DNA from: Planctomycetota bacterium
GTDB lineage: Bacteria > Planctomycetota > Phycisphaerae > Sedimentisphaerales > Anaerobacaceae
Length of the DNA stretch: 13,793 nucleotides
Reading direction: 5' to 3'
Assembly (NCBI GenBank): GCA_023139715.1
Contig: JAGLNB010000140.1
Location: forward strand, 1-13,793
The notes beneath the pieces are model-generated. The model was not told the origin of the DNA, made no database searches, and saw nothing but the letters and a program-made list of their open reading frames with translations. Shown piece after piece: positions 6,639-13,772 of the stretch. Each line of letters starts with the position of its first letter. The first letter of the stretch is position 1. Both the position numbers and the translations under genes were made by a program.

Positions 6639-8039
6639 TTATTGTTTATTGTTCTGTTTATTTCTCAACTTATCCACTCGTTGGCGAATATCTTTGTATC
6701 CGAAATCCAGCTGAGCTATTTTACGATATATTTCAAGTGCTTTTTCTGCGTCGCCCTGCTTTTCATAGCTGCGAGCCAGATTGTATCTTAATTCTTTTGC
6801 GGTACGGCCATCTTTTATTTCGCACTGGCCAAATGCTTGCGTAAATATATCTATTGCATCGGCATACCAGCCCTTCATAAAGAAACACATACCGACTTTA
6901 CTCATCGCGGATATTTTGTGTTTTGGTTCTCTTTGCGCTTCCTGCAAAAAAGGTATTGCCTCGTCGAATTTTTCCCCTTTGAGCAATCGTGAGCCATATT
7001 CATATTTCAATAGTAAATCAGTCGGATAATTCTTAATGCACAGCCGATAGTGTTCCAATTCGGTAGCTTTTAGCTTTTTGTTTAGTTTTCCCAACTCAAC
7101 TTTTGCCTCCGACTGCTGCGGGTCTTTTTCGATGAGTTCTTTAGCTTCGCCTGTTTTTCGTTTTATGTTGTCTATTTTTATATTGCCGGCCTTTTGCTGA
7201 AAGCTGAAATCACTTGTGTTTTTGTATGCGTTTTCCAGCAACTGTATTGCTTCTTTATCAGTTCTATCTGCCTGCAACTCTGCCAAAGCATCGGCGAATT
7301 TAAATATATTTCTCGGCAGTTGTGGTTCAGCTACGAGATTTTTTCTTGCCTGCTCGACCGCCGAAGCCCGATAGTTTTCTGTCTTCACAACACTTGCCTG
7401 ATTCTGGAAGTTTTCCTGTTTCTCTCTGTCCTTCATTGACTTCCTGAAATCGCCTTCCTGGTCGTATTTACCTCTTGAAACGGCCAGTTCCGCTGATAGC
7501 GTTTTGAATTCTTCGGCAAGTTCGCCATCACTTGGTTTTAGCCGTGTCGCCTGCTGACAGGCAGCTATTGCCTTATCGAATTTTTTTATTTTTACGTAGC
7601 AACCTTTCAAAAGCATATAGATTTTGAATGACGGTTTCGTAGCGGCGTTATTTGCCTGAAAAACCAAATCCGCAATCCACTGAGTTGTTTTTTCGTATCC
7701 GCCGGCAGATGCAGCTTTTAGAAGTGCTTCGGCATAGGGCAGATGGTCAGGATCTTTTGAAAAGAGATATTCAGCATTCAGCATTTTTTTGAGTGGCGTT
7801 TTCCCTGTCAGCCGTTTGACTTTTTCGAGCATTGATGGTTTTTTTCCACCTTTTACCTGCCGCAATAGCGCCAACTGCCGAAGAGCTATGTGCCCATTAT
7901 GCATCGCATCCGGCGCGCAAGCCAGACCCTCGATATACATATCGACCGCATAATCAAAACTATTTGCCTTAGCCGCCTTGTCAGCTCTCTCAAAAAAGAC
8001 TTCTGCTTTGGCAAGCCAGGCCACATTTTCTTCTGACAT
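6639..8039 (-). CDS. TPR-repeat protein, cytoplasmic, function unknown
   Basis: A 466-aa helical protein with tetratricopeptide-like units, most probably a scaffold for protein contacts. Recognisable units (numbering from three residues upstream of the chosen start) are at ~16-49 ('FFERADKAAKANSFDYAVDMY'), ~140-173 ('YVKIKKFDKAIAACQQATRLKP'), ~343-377 ('LLKGEKFDEAIPFLQEA'), ~380-413 and ~420-450 ('SYEKQGDAEKALEIYRKIA'). The middle (~180-300) is charged and less regular. There is no signal peptide or membrane segment. Start choice: the frame opens at a TTG at 8048, but ATG at 8039 ('MSEENVAWL') with GGA just upstream is preferred; the spacing is short, so the start is uncertain by three codons. 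First gene of the cluster leading into rpsT, efp and secA, which hints at a housekeeping role, but no function can be named. Confidence 0.88.
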   Translation of the reverse strand: MSEENVAWLAKAEVFFERADKAAKANSFDYAVDMYIEGLACAPDAMHNGHIALRQLALLRQVKGGKKPSMLEKVKRLTGKTPLKKMLNAEYLFSKDPDHLPYAEALLKAASAGGYEKTTQWIADLVFQANNAATKPSFKIYMLLKGCYVKIKKFDKAIAACQQATRLKPSDGELAEEFKTLSAELAVSRGKYDQEGDFRKSMKDREKQENFQNQASVVKTENYRASAVEQARKNLVAEPQLPRNIFKFADALAELQADRTDKEAIQLLENAYKNTSDFSFQQKAGNIKIDNIKRKTGEAKELIEKDPQQSEAKVELGKLNKKLKATELEHYRLCIKNYPTDLLLKYEYGSRLLKGEKFDEAIPFLQEAQREPKHKISAMSKVGMCFFMKGWYADAIDIFTQAFGQCEIKDGRTAKELRYNLARSYEKQGDAEKALEIYRKIAQLDFGYKDIRQRVDKLRNKQNNKQ

Positions 8040-8082
8040 ACTTTCCAACCGAATATTTATCTAAATAACAGTACCTTAGCCG

Positions 8083-8113
8083 TTTATGGTAATGTTGCGC
8101 CGGAATTTGTCAA
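8083..8113 (-). promoter_or_regulatory. Sigma-70-like promoter for the TPR-rpsT-efp-secA cluster
   Basis: On the minus strand there is a perfect -35 TTGACA (8113-8108) and a -10-like CATAAA (8088-8083), with a 19-bp spacer that is longer than ideal. It points toward the TPR gene 44 bp away and lies back-to-back with the glyA promoter. The -35 is strong and the -10 moderate. Confidence 0.5.
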
Positions 8114-8121
8114 CAAATAAC

Positions 8122-8150
8122 TTGTATAAAAGCAGTCGAAGTGCTATAAG
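8122..8150 (+). promoter_or_regulatory. Sigma-70-like promoter for glyA
   Basis: TTGTAT (8122-8127) and TATAAG (8145-8150) are separated by exactly 17 bp. Transcription would start near 8157 and leave a leader of about 59 nt before glyA. The -35 lies only 8 bp from the -35 of the divergent promoter, so the two may compete. Confidence 0.6.
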
Positions 8151-8166
8151 AATGTGCGTAAAAACT

Positions 8167-8192
8167 AAGTATTGTTAATAAGTATTGTCAAT
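8167..8192. promoter_or_regulatory. 13-bp tandem repeat in the glyA leader, possible operator
   Basis: AAGTATTGTTAAT (8167-8179) is followed without a gap by AAGTATTGTCAAT (8180-8192), with 12 of 13 bases the same. It lies downstream of the predicted glyA start site and upstream of the divergent -35. That placement suits a repressor site or an mRNA leader element, but no regulator is identified. Confidence 0.45.
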
Positions 8193-8215
8193 TTATCAGG
8201 TAATGGAATATTGAT

Positions 8216-9463
8216 ATGACAACGATTCTCCAGCGTAGTAACCCCGATATTTACGAACTTATTGGGCGAGAAGATGCACGTCAAAAAAATTCGATTCGCT
8301 TAATTGCCTCCGAAAATTACGTTTCCGCAGCCGTAATGGCTGCTACCGGCAGTTGTCTAACCAACAAATACGCCGAGGGCTACCCCGGCAAGCGTTATTA
8401 TCAGGGCCAGGAAATAACCGATATTATTGAAACTCTCGCTCGCGACCGTGCGACGAAACTTTTCTCAGCCGACCATGCCAATGTCCAGACATATTCTGGC
8501 TCGGTTGCCAATCTGGCTGCGTATCTGTCTTTGATTGAGCCGGGTGATACGATTATGGGTTTGGCTTTGCCCGATGGCGGCCACCTAACCCACGGCTGGA
8601 AGGTCAGCATAACCGGCAAAATATTTAATTCCGTTCAATACTCAGTCGATGCCTCTACCGGCCGATTCGATTATGACCAGATTGAAAAACTGGCCAAAGA
8701 ACATAAGCCAAAGCTCATAATTTCCGGCGCAACCGCTTATCCGAGACAGATTGATTTTGAAGCATTTGGCCGAATCGCAAAATCAGTAGGTGCTTATCAC
8801 GTAAGCGACATAGCTCACATTGCCGGGCTTGTGGCCGGCGGCGCTCATCCAAGCCCTGTGCCTTTTGCCGATATTGTTACTACCACTACTCATAAAACCC
8901 TTCGCGGCCCTCGCGGAGCGATGCTGTTGTGCAAAGAGGAATATGCTAAAAAGGTAGATAAAACTGTTTTCCCCGGAATGCAGGGCGGCCCTCATATGCA
9001 CACAATTTCCGCTCTCGCTGTCGCTTTAGCCGAGGCATCAACGCCTGCCTTTGGCGAATATGCAAAACAAATCGTCAAAAATGCGAAAGCGCTTGCTGCA
9101 AAACTTATGGAATATGGCTTTGAGCTGGTTTCAGGCGGAACAGACAATCATTTAATTTTAATGGATTTGCGTAACAAAAAAATCGGCGGCAAAAAGTTTG
9201 CTCAGGTACTTGATTTGGCCGGCATAGTTGCCAATTGTAATACGGTTCCAAATGACCCGGCTCCGCCGTTTAATCCAAGCGGCCTGCGTATGGGAACAGC
9301 TGCCATTACTACTCGTGGAATGAAAGAAACCGCCGCCGAGCAGGTGGCTGCATTTATAAATCAGGTAGCCGAAAACATTGACAATGAATCTGCAATTGCA
9401 AAGATTAAGGAAGAAGTTTTAGCTTTCTGTTCGCAATTTCCTCTTCCGCAGCAATTTGTATAA
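8216..9463 (+). CDS. glyA: Serine hydroxymethyltransferase
   Basis: A PLP enzyme that converts serine and tetrahydrofolate to glycine and 5,10-methylene-THF, the main one-carbon source for thymidylate, purines and methionine. It has 415 aa, the normal bacterial length. Visible motifs are: the N-terminal 'IRLIASENYVS' and 'GYPGKRYYQG' (substrate/tetramer region, 55-64); D198 and H201 in 'DIAHIAGL' (PLP contacts); and the catalytic lysine K227 in 'TTTTHKTLRGPRG'. The ATG is chosen because the N-terminus 'MTTILQRSNPDIYELIGRED' aligns in length with the family; the ribosome binding site (GGA, 8 bp upstream) is modest. The dUTPase gene follows 28 bp later, a sensible pair since both feed dTMP synthesis. 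A sigma-70 promoter and a 13-bp repeat precede it. Confidence 0.98.
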   Translation: MTTILQRSNPDIYELIGREDARQKNSIRLIASENYVSAAVMAATGSCLTNKYAEGYPGKRYYQGQEITDIIETLARDRATKLFSADHANVQTYSGSVANLAAYLSLIEPGDTIMGLALPDGGHLTHGWKVSITGKIFNSVQYSVDASTGRFDYDQIEKLAKEHKPKLIISGATAYPRQIDFEAFGRIAKSVGAYHVSDIAHIAGLVAGGAHPSPVPFADIVTTTTHKTLRGPRGAMLLCKEEYAKKVDKTVFPGMQGGPHMHTISALAVALAEASTPAFGEYAKQIVKNAKALAAKLMEYGFELVSGGTDNHLILMDLRNKKIGGKKFAQVLDLAGIVANCNTVPNDPAPPFNPSGLRMGTAAITTRGMKETAAEQVAAFINQVAENIDNESAIAKIKEEVLAFCSQFPLPQQFV

Positions 9464-9491
9464 ATAGATAACGAGTTACAAGGAGTGAAAA

Positions 9492-9899
9492 ATGCTCAAA
9501 GAATTATTTATAAAGCAAGCCGAATTAAATAAGCGAACCGGTTTTGACCCTGACGCTCTGCGAGCAGATTTTGACCCGCACACAGCCGGCATCTGGCTTA
9601 ACAATTATATTGCAGCGATGAGCAGTGAAATTGAAGAGCTTCGTGATTGTACATACTGGAAGCATTGGTGCAAAGAGGCCGGCGAAGGAAAACGATTTTG
9701 GCTGCACGATTTACAAAACGCTCGCGTTGAAGTAATAGATATGCTCTTTTTCTGGATTTCGCTCGCTCAATGCCTTGGAATGAATGCAGGCGATGTGATT
9801 CGTCTTTACGAGCAGAAATTAAAAGTCAATCACGACCGCCAGGACGATGGCTACTCAATGACCGGCAAAACCGAAGACGATAATAAAAATATAAAATAG
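9492..9899 (+). CDS. Dimeric all-alpha dUTPase-like NTP pyrophosphatase
   Basis: Probable dUTP diphosphatase of the all-alpha (MazG-like) superfamily, hydrolysing dUTP to dUMP and PPi. This supplies the thymidylate synthase substrate and prevents uracil in DNA. The 135-aa protein has the two acidic metal-binding pairs expected: E46-x2-E49 in 'SSEIEELRDCTYWKHW' and E80-x2-D83 in 'ARVEVIDMLFFW'. It ends with the conserved-type 'KVNHDRQDDGYS' segment (residues ~111-122), which has the N-x-x-R-Q-x-x-G-Y pattern of this family. A good ribosome binding site (AGGAG, 7 bp before the ATG) fixes the start. It lies 28 bp after glyA, probably in the same operon. Other MazG-type substrates (dCTP, other NTPs) are possible, but the tryptophan-rich first motif favours dUTP. 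Confidence 0.85.
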   Translation: MLKELFIKQAELNKRTGFDPDALRADFDPHTAGIWLNNYIAAMSSEIEELRDCTYWKHWCKEAGEGKRFWLHDLQNARVEVIDMLFFWISLAQCLGMNAGDVIRLYEQKLKVNHDRQDDGYSMTGKTEDDNKNIK

Positions 9900-9917
9900 C
9901 GTTTAATGATTGGTTAG

Positions 9918-9947
9918 CCCTGCCATCACTATGGCAGGGTTGGTTTT
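9918..9947. terminator. Hairpin between convergent dUTPase and rnfB genes, probable terminator
   Basis: A perfect 8-bp GC-rich stem, CCCTGCCA (9918-9925) with TGGCAGGG (9932-9939), has a 6-nt loop and can be extended by a G-T and an A-T pair. On the plus side it is followed by TTGGTTTT, an interrupted T run. It sits where two convergent operons meet, so it may serve both. The minus side lacks a T tract. Confidence 0.6.
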
Positions 9948-9972
9948 ACACTTTAAATTTTACGCTTTACGC
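9945..9972 (-). repeat. 7-bp tandem repeat at the dUTPase/rnfB junction
   Basis: Four phased heptamers, on the minus strand GCGTAAA, GCGTAAA, ATTTAAA and GTGTAAA, lie between the terminator hairpin and the rnfB stop codon. The unit fits the RCGNRAW pattern of the arrays before secA, rnfA and in rnfE. Confidence 0.75.
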
Positions 9973-9975
9973 TTT

Positions 9976-10803
9976 TTATCCTGCTTCAATGATTACTTTT
10001 TTGGGGCATTTATTCAGAGCAAGTTGATTTTTTTCGCTCGGCTGATATTTTTCGTAATCCACACGTGCAAGATTATTTTCAATGCTGAATTGCTCACCCA
10101 TTTTTTCACATATTCCGCAACCAATGCAGCCGACTTTGCACATAGAACGCGTAACTTTTCCCGATTCTCTACTACTGCAAGCAACTGTCATCATTTTTTC
10201 CTGACTGAACGGAACCATCTCAATCAGATTTCTCGGACAGTGTTTTGCGCAAGCCCCGCAACCCGTGCATTTTTCATAATCGATTGTTGCAAGGCCATCG
10301 ATAATTTTGATAGCATCGAATTTGCAAACACCCACACAATCGCCAAGACCAAGGCAGCCGAATTTACACGCCTGCGCCGGAGCCAATGCGTTTGCTGCTA
10401 TGCAGCTTTGGATTCCATGATAAATTGCATTGAAAGTTTTGTCTTTAGTATGACCTTTGCAATGTACGATTGGCCTTTTGGGAGCTGCTGCATCGCTGAC
10501 CTGAAGATTGAGAATTTTCGCAATCGCTTCGGTTGCTGCCTGGCCGCCAGGGGCACATTTGCCGAGCAGGTCGGGATTAGCGAGAACTGCTTTTGCATAT
10601 TGACCGCAGCCGGCAAAACCACATCCGCCGCAATCGAGCGATGGAAGTGCCTCGTTAATCTGTAATATTTTCGGGTCGATTTCGACTTTTAGTTTTTCGC
10701 TTGCAATCAATAAAATAATTGCAAAGCCACTGCCAAGAGCCAGGAGCGTAGCGCCGGCCGGCCAAATACTGTTCCACAATTGGTAAATGTCAGCTAGAAT
10801 CAT
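9976..10803 (-). CDS. rnfB: Rnf complex subunit B, polyferredoxin
   Basis: The iron-sulfur subunit of the membrane ferredoxin:NAD+ oxidoreductase; it passes electrons from ferredoxin into the complex. The 275-aa protein has one N-terminal membrane helix (~15-36). Next comes the RnfB-specific Fe-S domain with C58, C61, C66 and C83 ('LDCGGCGFAGCGQYA'), then ferredoxin-like clusters: C146/C150/C156/C160, C179/C182/C185/C189 ('CTGCGACAKHCP') and C222/C226/C229/C232 ('CKVGCIGCGIC'). This domain order marks Rnf and is absent from Nqr. Its ATG overlaps the rnfA stop (ATGA, 4 bp), with AGGA upstream, implying translational coupling. It is the last gene of the operon; a heptamer array and a hairpin follow. 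A long open frame antisense to it is a shadow. Confidence 0.96.
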   Translation of the reverse strand: MILADIYQLWNSIWPAGATLLALGSGFAIILLIASEKLKVEIDPKILQINEALPSLDCGGCGFAGCGQYAKAVLANPDLLGKCAPGGQAATEAIAKILNLQVSDAAAPKRPIVHCKGHTKDKTFNAIYHGIQSCIAANALAPAQACKFGCLGLGDCVGVCKFDAIKIIDGLATIDYEKCTGCGACAKHCPRNLIEMVPFSQEKMMTVACSSRESGKVTRSMCKVGCIGCGICEKMGEQFSIENNLARVDYEKYQPSEKNQLALNKCPKKVIIEAG

Positions 10804-11390
10804 TTAATCATTCCTGCAAAACCCATAAAAGCCAGCGTAAGCAGGCCGGCTGTAATTAGTGTAATTGGCGCACCTCTGAGGCATTTGGGAACGTCAGCAA
10901 GATTCAGGTTTTCCCTGATTCCAGCCATTATGCAAATCGCCAAAGTAAAGCCGATTCCCGCTCCAAAGCTGAGAACCGCCGCTTCCGGCAAATTATCAAC
11001 GCCCCAAAGATTTATAAAAAGACACAATCCCAAAATCGCGCAATTGGTTGTAATCAGCGGCAAAAATATGCCGAAACTATCGTAAAGAGACGGAAAGAAT
11101 TTGCGAATGTACATTTCCACCAGTTGCACGGCTCCGGCTATTACGAGAATAAAGCAGACGTATCTTGTAACCTCTAAATCCATCCGCATTAAAATCATAT
11201 GGTCGATTAGCCATGTCAGCGTTCCGCTCAGCGTTACTACAAACGTAACAGCCAGTCCCATTCCAAAAGCCATATCAATTCTGCCGGACACGCCGAGATA
11301 CGGACAGATTCCGAGGAATTTTGTCAGAACAAGATTGTTAATTATTACGATGGAGATAAACGCCATCAGTAAAGTTGTAAATGTATCCAT
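10800..11390 (-). CDS. rnfA: Rnf complex subunit A, integral membrane
   Basis: A hydrophobic core subunit of the ion-translocating Rnf complex, paired with RnfE. It has 196 aa with about six membrane segments (~4-23, 38-60, 72-90, 103-123, 131-153, 172-193). The family signatures 'LGICPYLGVS' (C29) and 'LPLITTNCAILG' (C117) hold the two cysteines that, in related RnfA/NqrE structures, help hold an intramembrane [2Fe-2S] cluster with the partner subunit. NqrE is the alternative, but the RnfB directly downstream settles it as Rnf. The ATG is preceded by a heptamer array with no clear Shine-Dalgarno sequence; only a GAG 10 nt upstream is visible. The gap to rnfE is 87 bp, unusually long for this operon. 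Confidence 0.96.
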   Translation of the reverse strand: MDTFTTLLMAFISIVIINNLVLTKFLGICPYLGVSGRIDMAFGMGLAVTFVVTLSGTLTWLIDHMILMRMDLEVTRYVCFILVIAGAVQLVEMYIRKFFPSLYDSFGIFLPLITTNCAILGLCLFINLWGVDNLPEAAVLSFGAGIGFTLAICIMAGIRENLNLADVPKCLRGAPITLITAGLLTLAFMGFAGMIK

Positions 11391-11391
11391 A

Positions 11392-11426
11392 ATTTCGTAA
11401 CTCGTATTTCGTCGTTCGTATCTCGT
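11392..11426 (-). repeat. 7-bp tandem repeat in the rnfA leader
   Basis: Five uninterrupted heptamers on the minus strand, ACGAGAT, ACGAACG, ACGAAAT, ACGAGTT and ACGAAAT, end one base before the rnfA ATG. The last two units plus ATG closely match the end of the array before secA. Confidence 0.88.
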
Positions 11427-11434
11427 TATTTGAG

Positions 11435-11449
11435 GCCGCTTGTGGCGGC
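11435..11449 (-). other. GC-rich hairpin in the rnfE-rnfA gap
   Basis: GCCGC (11435-11439) and GCGGC (11445-11449) form a 5-bp stem with a 5-nt loop, within an otherwise AT-rich spacer upstream of the rnfA heptamer array. There is no T tract, so it is not a normal terminator; it may be an mRNA processing or stability element or part of a dispersed repeat. Confidence 0.4.
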
Positions 11450-11477
11450 ACTAAATCGAAATACTAAAGTTATATTT

Positions 11478-12083
11478 TTATTTTTTTGTACTTATTTTAT
11501 TTATCAGTCCAAGCACTAAACCAAGAGTTATAAACGCTCCCACGGGCATACTCATCGCCGCCCAGGGAATAAAGCTTTGAGGCATAACATTTATTTCCAT
11601 AACAGCACCAGTTGCGAGAATTTCTCTTATTGCAGCGAGGACGCAAAGAGCAACTGTAAAACCTGCTCCCATCGCAAGGCCGTCAACGATACTTATTACA
11701 AGGCCGTTTTTGCTCGCACAGGATTCAGCTCGGCAAATGATGATGCAGTTAACGATAATCAGCGGAATGTAGGGCCCAAGTTTCGCACTCATTTCCGGCT
11801 GAAAGGCCTTTAATAATAAATCGGCAATTGTAACAAAAGTTGCAATTGTCAATGTAAACATCAGGATTCGAAGATGCGGTTTTAATAAATTTCGCATAAG
11901 GGAAACCACGATATTACTGCACACCAGAACAAACACCACGCAAAGCCCCATTGTAAGAGCCGGTTTTACCGCCGCCGTAACTGCCAGCGTCGGGCACATT
12001 CCAAGCAGCAGCCGAAAGACAGGATTCTCTTTCCACAAACCGCCTACTATCGTATTGCGTATTGCGTATTGTGTATTGCTCAT
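11478..12083 (-). CDS. rnfE: Rnf complex subunit E, integral membrane
   Basis: Membrane subunit related to RnfA and inserted in the opposite sense; together they carry electrons across the membrane. It has 201 aa with about six hydrophobic segments. Signatures are 'GLWKENPVFRLLLGMCPTLAVT' (residues 15-36; C30; split over the family motif) and 'IPLIIVNCIIICRAE' (C113). The first residues 'MSNTQYAIRNT' are encoded by a 7-bp tandem repeat and are not family sequence. There is no other start before M29, and the total length fits E. coli RnfE, so the repeat has taken over codons 2-11 without moving the start. The ribosome binding site is weak (GAG 8 nt upstream). The gap to rnfG is 26 bp. Confidence 0.95.
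   Translation of the reverse strand: MSNTQYAIRNTIVGGLWKENPVFRLLLGMCPTLAVTAAVKPALTMGLCVVFVLVCSNIVVSLMRNLLKPHLRILMFTLTIATFVTIADLLLKAFQPEMSAKLGPYIPLIIVNCIIICRAESCASKNGLVISIVDGLAMGAGFTVALCVLAAIREILATGAVMEINVMPQSFIPWAAMSMPVGAFITLGLVLGLINKISTKK
12047..12081 (-). repeat. 7-bp tandem repeat inside the start of rnfE
   Basis: Minus-strand heptamers GAGCAAT, ACACAAT, ACGCAAT, ACGCAAT and ACGATAG are in phase. They begin right after the first bases of the start codon region and run through codon ~12. Seven-base units read in frame give the 7-residue peptide period NTQYAIR. Confidence 0.85.
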
Positions 12084-12109
12084 TTCTTTGACTCTTTGTT
12101 TTTTCGTTT

Positions 12110-12718
12110 TTAGTTTTGTATTTTGGTCATTTGTTTTTTAATTTGGCTCATCGCATTATTCAATATATTCACAACGGCATCACTGCTAACGGTAGCTCCG
12201 CTGATTGCGATAATTTCGGAATCGATTTTTTCGATATTTCCTGTTTTTGCCAGCGTCAGATTTTCAGCCGGAGCGCCGTCAAATTGTTTTCGCCATTTGG
12301 CTTCTTTTATTTTATCGCCAAAGCCCGGCGTTTCATTGCTTGAGAGGCAATCGAATCCAGCCATTTTTTCAAAGTTTTTATCAACTGCAACTACCAGCTC
12401 GATTTTATCTGCAAAGCCAGCCCCCGAACAGTTAAAGCTCCAGCCAACGCATTCGCCGTTTTTGGAAATAGCTTTATAAATTGTGCTTTTTGTTTTTTTG
12501 CCTTTTGCCAAATCGATTTGCAATTCAGCTGCAACTTTAAATTTTTCTGCTTGCGGCAAAAGTTTTTTCATTAAGTTGTCAAGCTTGTTGATTTTGTTGC
12601 GCTCGATTTGCGGCGCAAGAGAAGCGTTAACCGCTGCAATTAGCAGGCCGAAAAAAAGTGCTGATATTATTAAGAGCCAGCTTTGCTCGATAAAATATTT
12701 TACTTTTTTAAGTGGCAC
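12110..12718 (-). CDS. rnfG: Rnf complex subunit G, covalent FMN protein
   Basis: An electron carrier with FMN bound covalently on the outer face of the membrane. The 202-aa protein has one N-terminal helix (~13-33) and then a soluble FMN-binding domain. The attachment motif is SGAT at 173-176, so T176 is the expected flavinylation site, attached by an ApbE-type flavin transferase. 'ETPGFGDKI' (129-137) matches the conserved ETPGxG segment of RnfG/NqrC. The start codon is GTG (12716-12718), with a strong GGAGG eight bases upstream inside rnfD; the genes overlap by 11 bp, indicating coupled translation. No apbE gene is in the window. Confidence 0.95.
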   Translation of the reverse strand: MPLKKVKYFIEQSWLLIISALFFGLLIAAVNASLAPQIERNKINKLDNLMKKLLPQAEKFKVAAELQIDLAKGKKTKSTIYKAISKNGECVGWSFNCSGAGFADKIELVVAVDKNFEKMAGFDCLSSNETPGFGDKIKEAKWRKQFDGAPAENLTLAKTGNIEKIDSEIIAISGATVSSDAVVNILNNAMSQIKKQMTKIQN

Positions 12719-13721
12719 TTGGTTTACCTCCAGCCGGAATCAGTTTGCAGAATCTATCAATCAAAGGCGTTACAGCGTTCATTAAAAGAATCGAGAACAT
12801 CATCCCTTCCGGGTATTCGCCGACAATTCTAATCAGCATAGTTACAATTCCCACGCCGCAGCCGAAAATCCACATTCCTTTTACGCTTAAGGGAGCAGTA
12901 ACCGGGTCGGTCGCAATGAAAAAAGCTCCGATTAAAAGGCCGCCCGTAGCAAGATGCACAACCGGTGAAATATAAACTTCGGGATTTATTAGCCACGCAA
13001 TCGAGCCGAACACAAAAGCGGAAAGCAAAACAGCGAGCGGGATGTGGATACTTATTGTCTTTCTGATTAGCAGATAAATTCCGCCGATTAAAAGTGCAAT
13101 AGCGCTTGTTTCGCCGAGGCAACCGCCAACCTGACCGATTGCGGCATCCTTTAATTGTTCGTTAACTATTTCTGCGCCAGCGCCTTTTTTAATCGCCTCT
13201 TTACTAAGTGCCAGCGGCGTGGCCTGCGTTCTTGCATCGACAGTATTTTCAGCTGAGATGTTTGGCATTTCCGGATTAATTGTCGCCGGCACCGTCCAGG
13301 TAGTCATCATCATTCCAAACGAAACTGCTATAAACGCTCTTCCCACCATAGCCGGATTAAAGATGTTCGCACCCAGCCCGCCAAATACCATTTTGCCGAT
13401 TGCTATTGCGAAACACGAGCCGATGACCGCTGCCCAAACCGGCAGATTCGGCGGCACAGAAAAGGCCAGAATAATTCCGGTAATAACCGCAGAGAAATCG
13501 CCGAGCGAATTTGGCTTTTTCCTTATTAAATTGCACAGCCACTCGGTCGCCATAGATGATAGCACGCACGTTGCAACGAGAATTACCGCATGCATTCTAA
13601 AGTAGTAGCCGGCTGCCAGCATTGCCGGAACAAGTGCGATTATAACATCCACCATTACGCTTCGCGTTGAGAAGCGGCCTGATATATGCGGTGCACACGA
13701 AACTGTTATATCTTTTAGCAT
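12708..13721 (-). CDS. rnfD: Rnf complex subunit D, membrane FMN protein
   Basis: Membrane subunit with covalent FMN, thought to take part in ion translocation. The 337-aa protein has many membrane segments and starts 'MLKDITVSCAPHISGRFSTRSVM', where the SPHI-like start of the family appears as 'CAPHISG'. The signature 'GGLGANIFNPAMVGRAF' (114-130) is clear. The flavin site is in 'DARTQATPL' (162-170), with T168 as the likely FMN ligand: TQAT instead of SGAT, within the range accepted for RnfD. Another signature is 'ATDPVTAPLS' near the C-terminus. It overlaps rnfG by 11 bp. At least 72 bp of non-coding DNA precede it, so rnfC is not directly adjacent in the usual tight way. The ribosome binding site is weak. 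Confidence 0.96.
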   Translation of the reverse strand: MLKDITVSCAPHISGRFSTRSVMVDVIIALVPAMLAAGYYFRMHAVILVATCVLSSMATEWLCNLIRKKPNSLGDFSAVITGIILAFSVPPNLPVWAAVIGSCFAIAIGKMVFGGLGANIFNPAMVGRAFIAVSFGMMMTTWTVPATINPEMPNISAENTVDARTQATPLALSKEAIKKGAGAEIVNEQLKDAAIGQVGGCLGETSAIALLIGGIYLLIRKTISIHIPLAVLLSAFVFGSIAWLINPEVYISPVVHLATGGLLIGAFFIATDPVTAPLSVKGMWIFGCGVGIVTMLIRIVGEYPEGMMFSILLMNAVTPLIDRFCKLIPAGGKPSAT

Positions 13722-13772
13722 TTTTTAAAAACTCAAATTTTAATAACTAAAATAACCTTTAAAAATACGTTC

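Noticed and set aside
8040..8048. TTG start for the TPR protein three codons upstream
   Set aside because: ATG at 8039 has GGA directly upstream and gives a more usual N-terminus, though the short spacing leaves some doubt.
8157..8215. Riboswitch in the glyA leader
   Set aside because: The leader is only about 59 nt, AT-rich, and shows no conserved glycine, THF or SAM riboswitch core or strong stems; only the 13-bp tandem repeat stands out.
9910..10665. Long plus-strand open frame of 251 codons opposite rnfB
   Set aside because: It is antisense to rnfB, whose cysteine motifs and ATGA coupling with rnfA are unmistakable. The translation is low-complexity and Cys/Phe-rich with no family features.
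12829..13122. 97-codon minus-strand frame inside rnfD
   Set aside because: It is a different frame within the clear rnfD coding region, with Arg/Cys-rich shadow composition.
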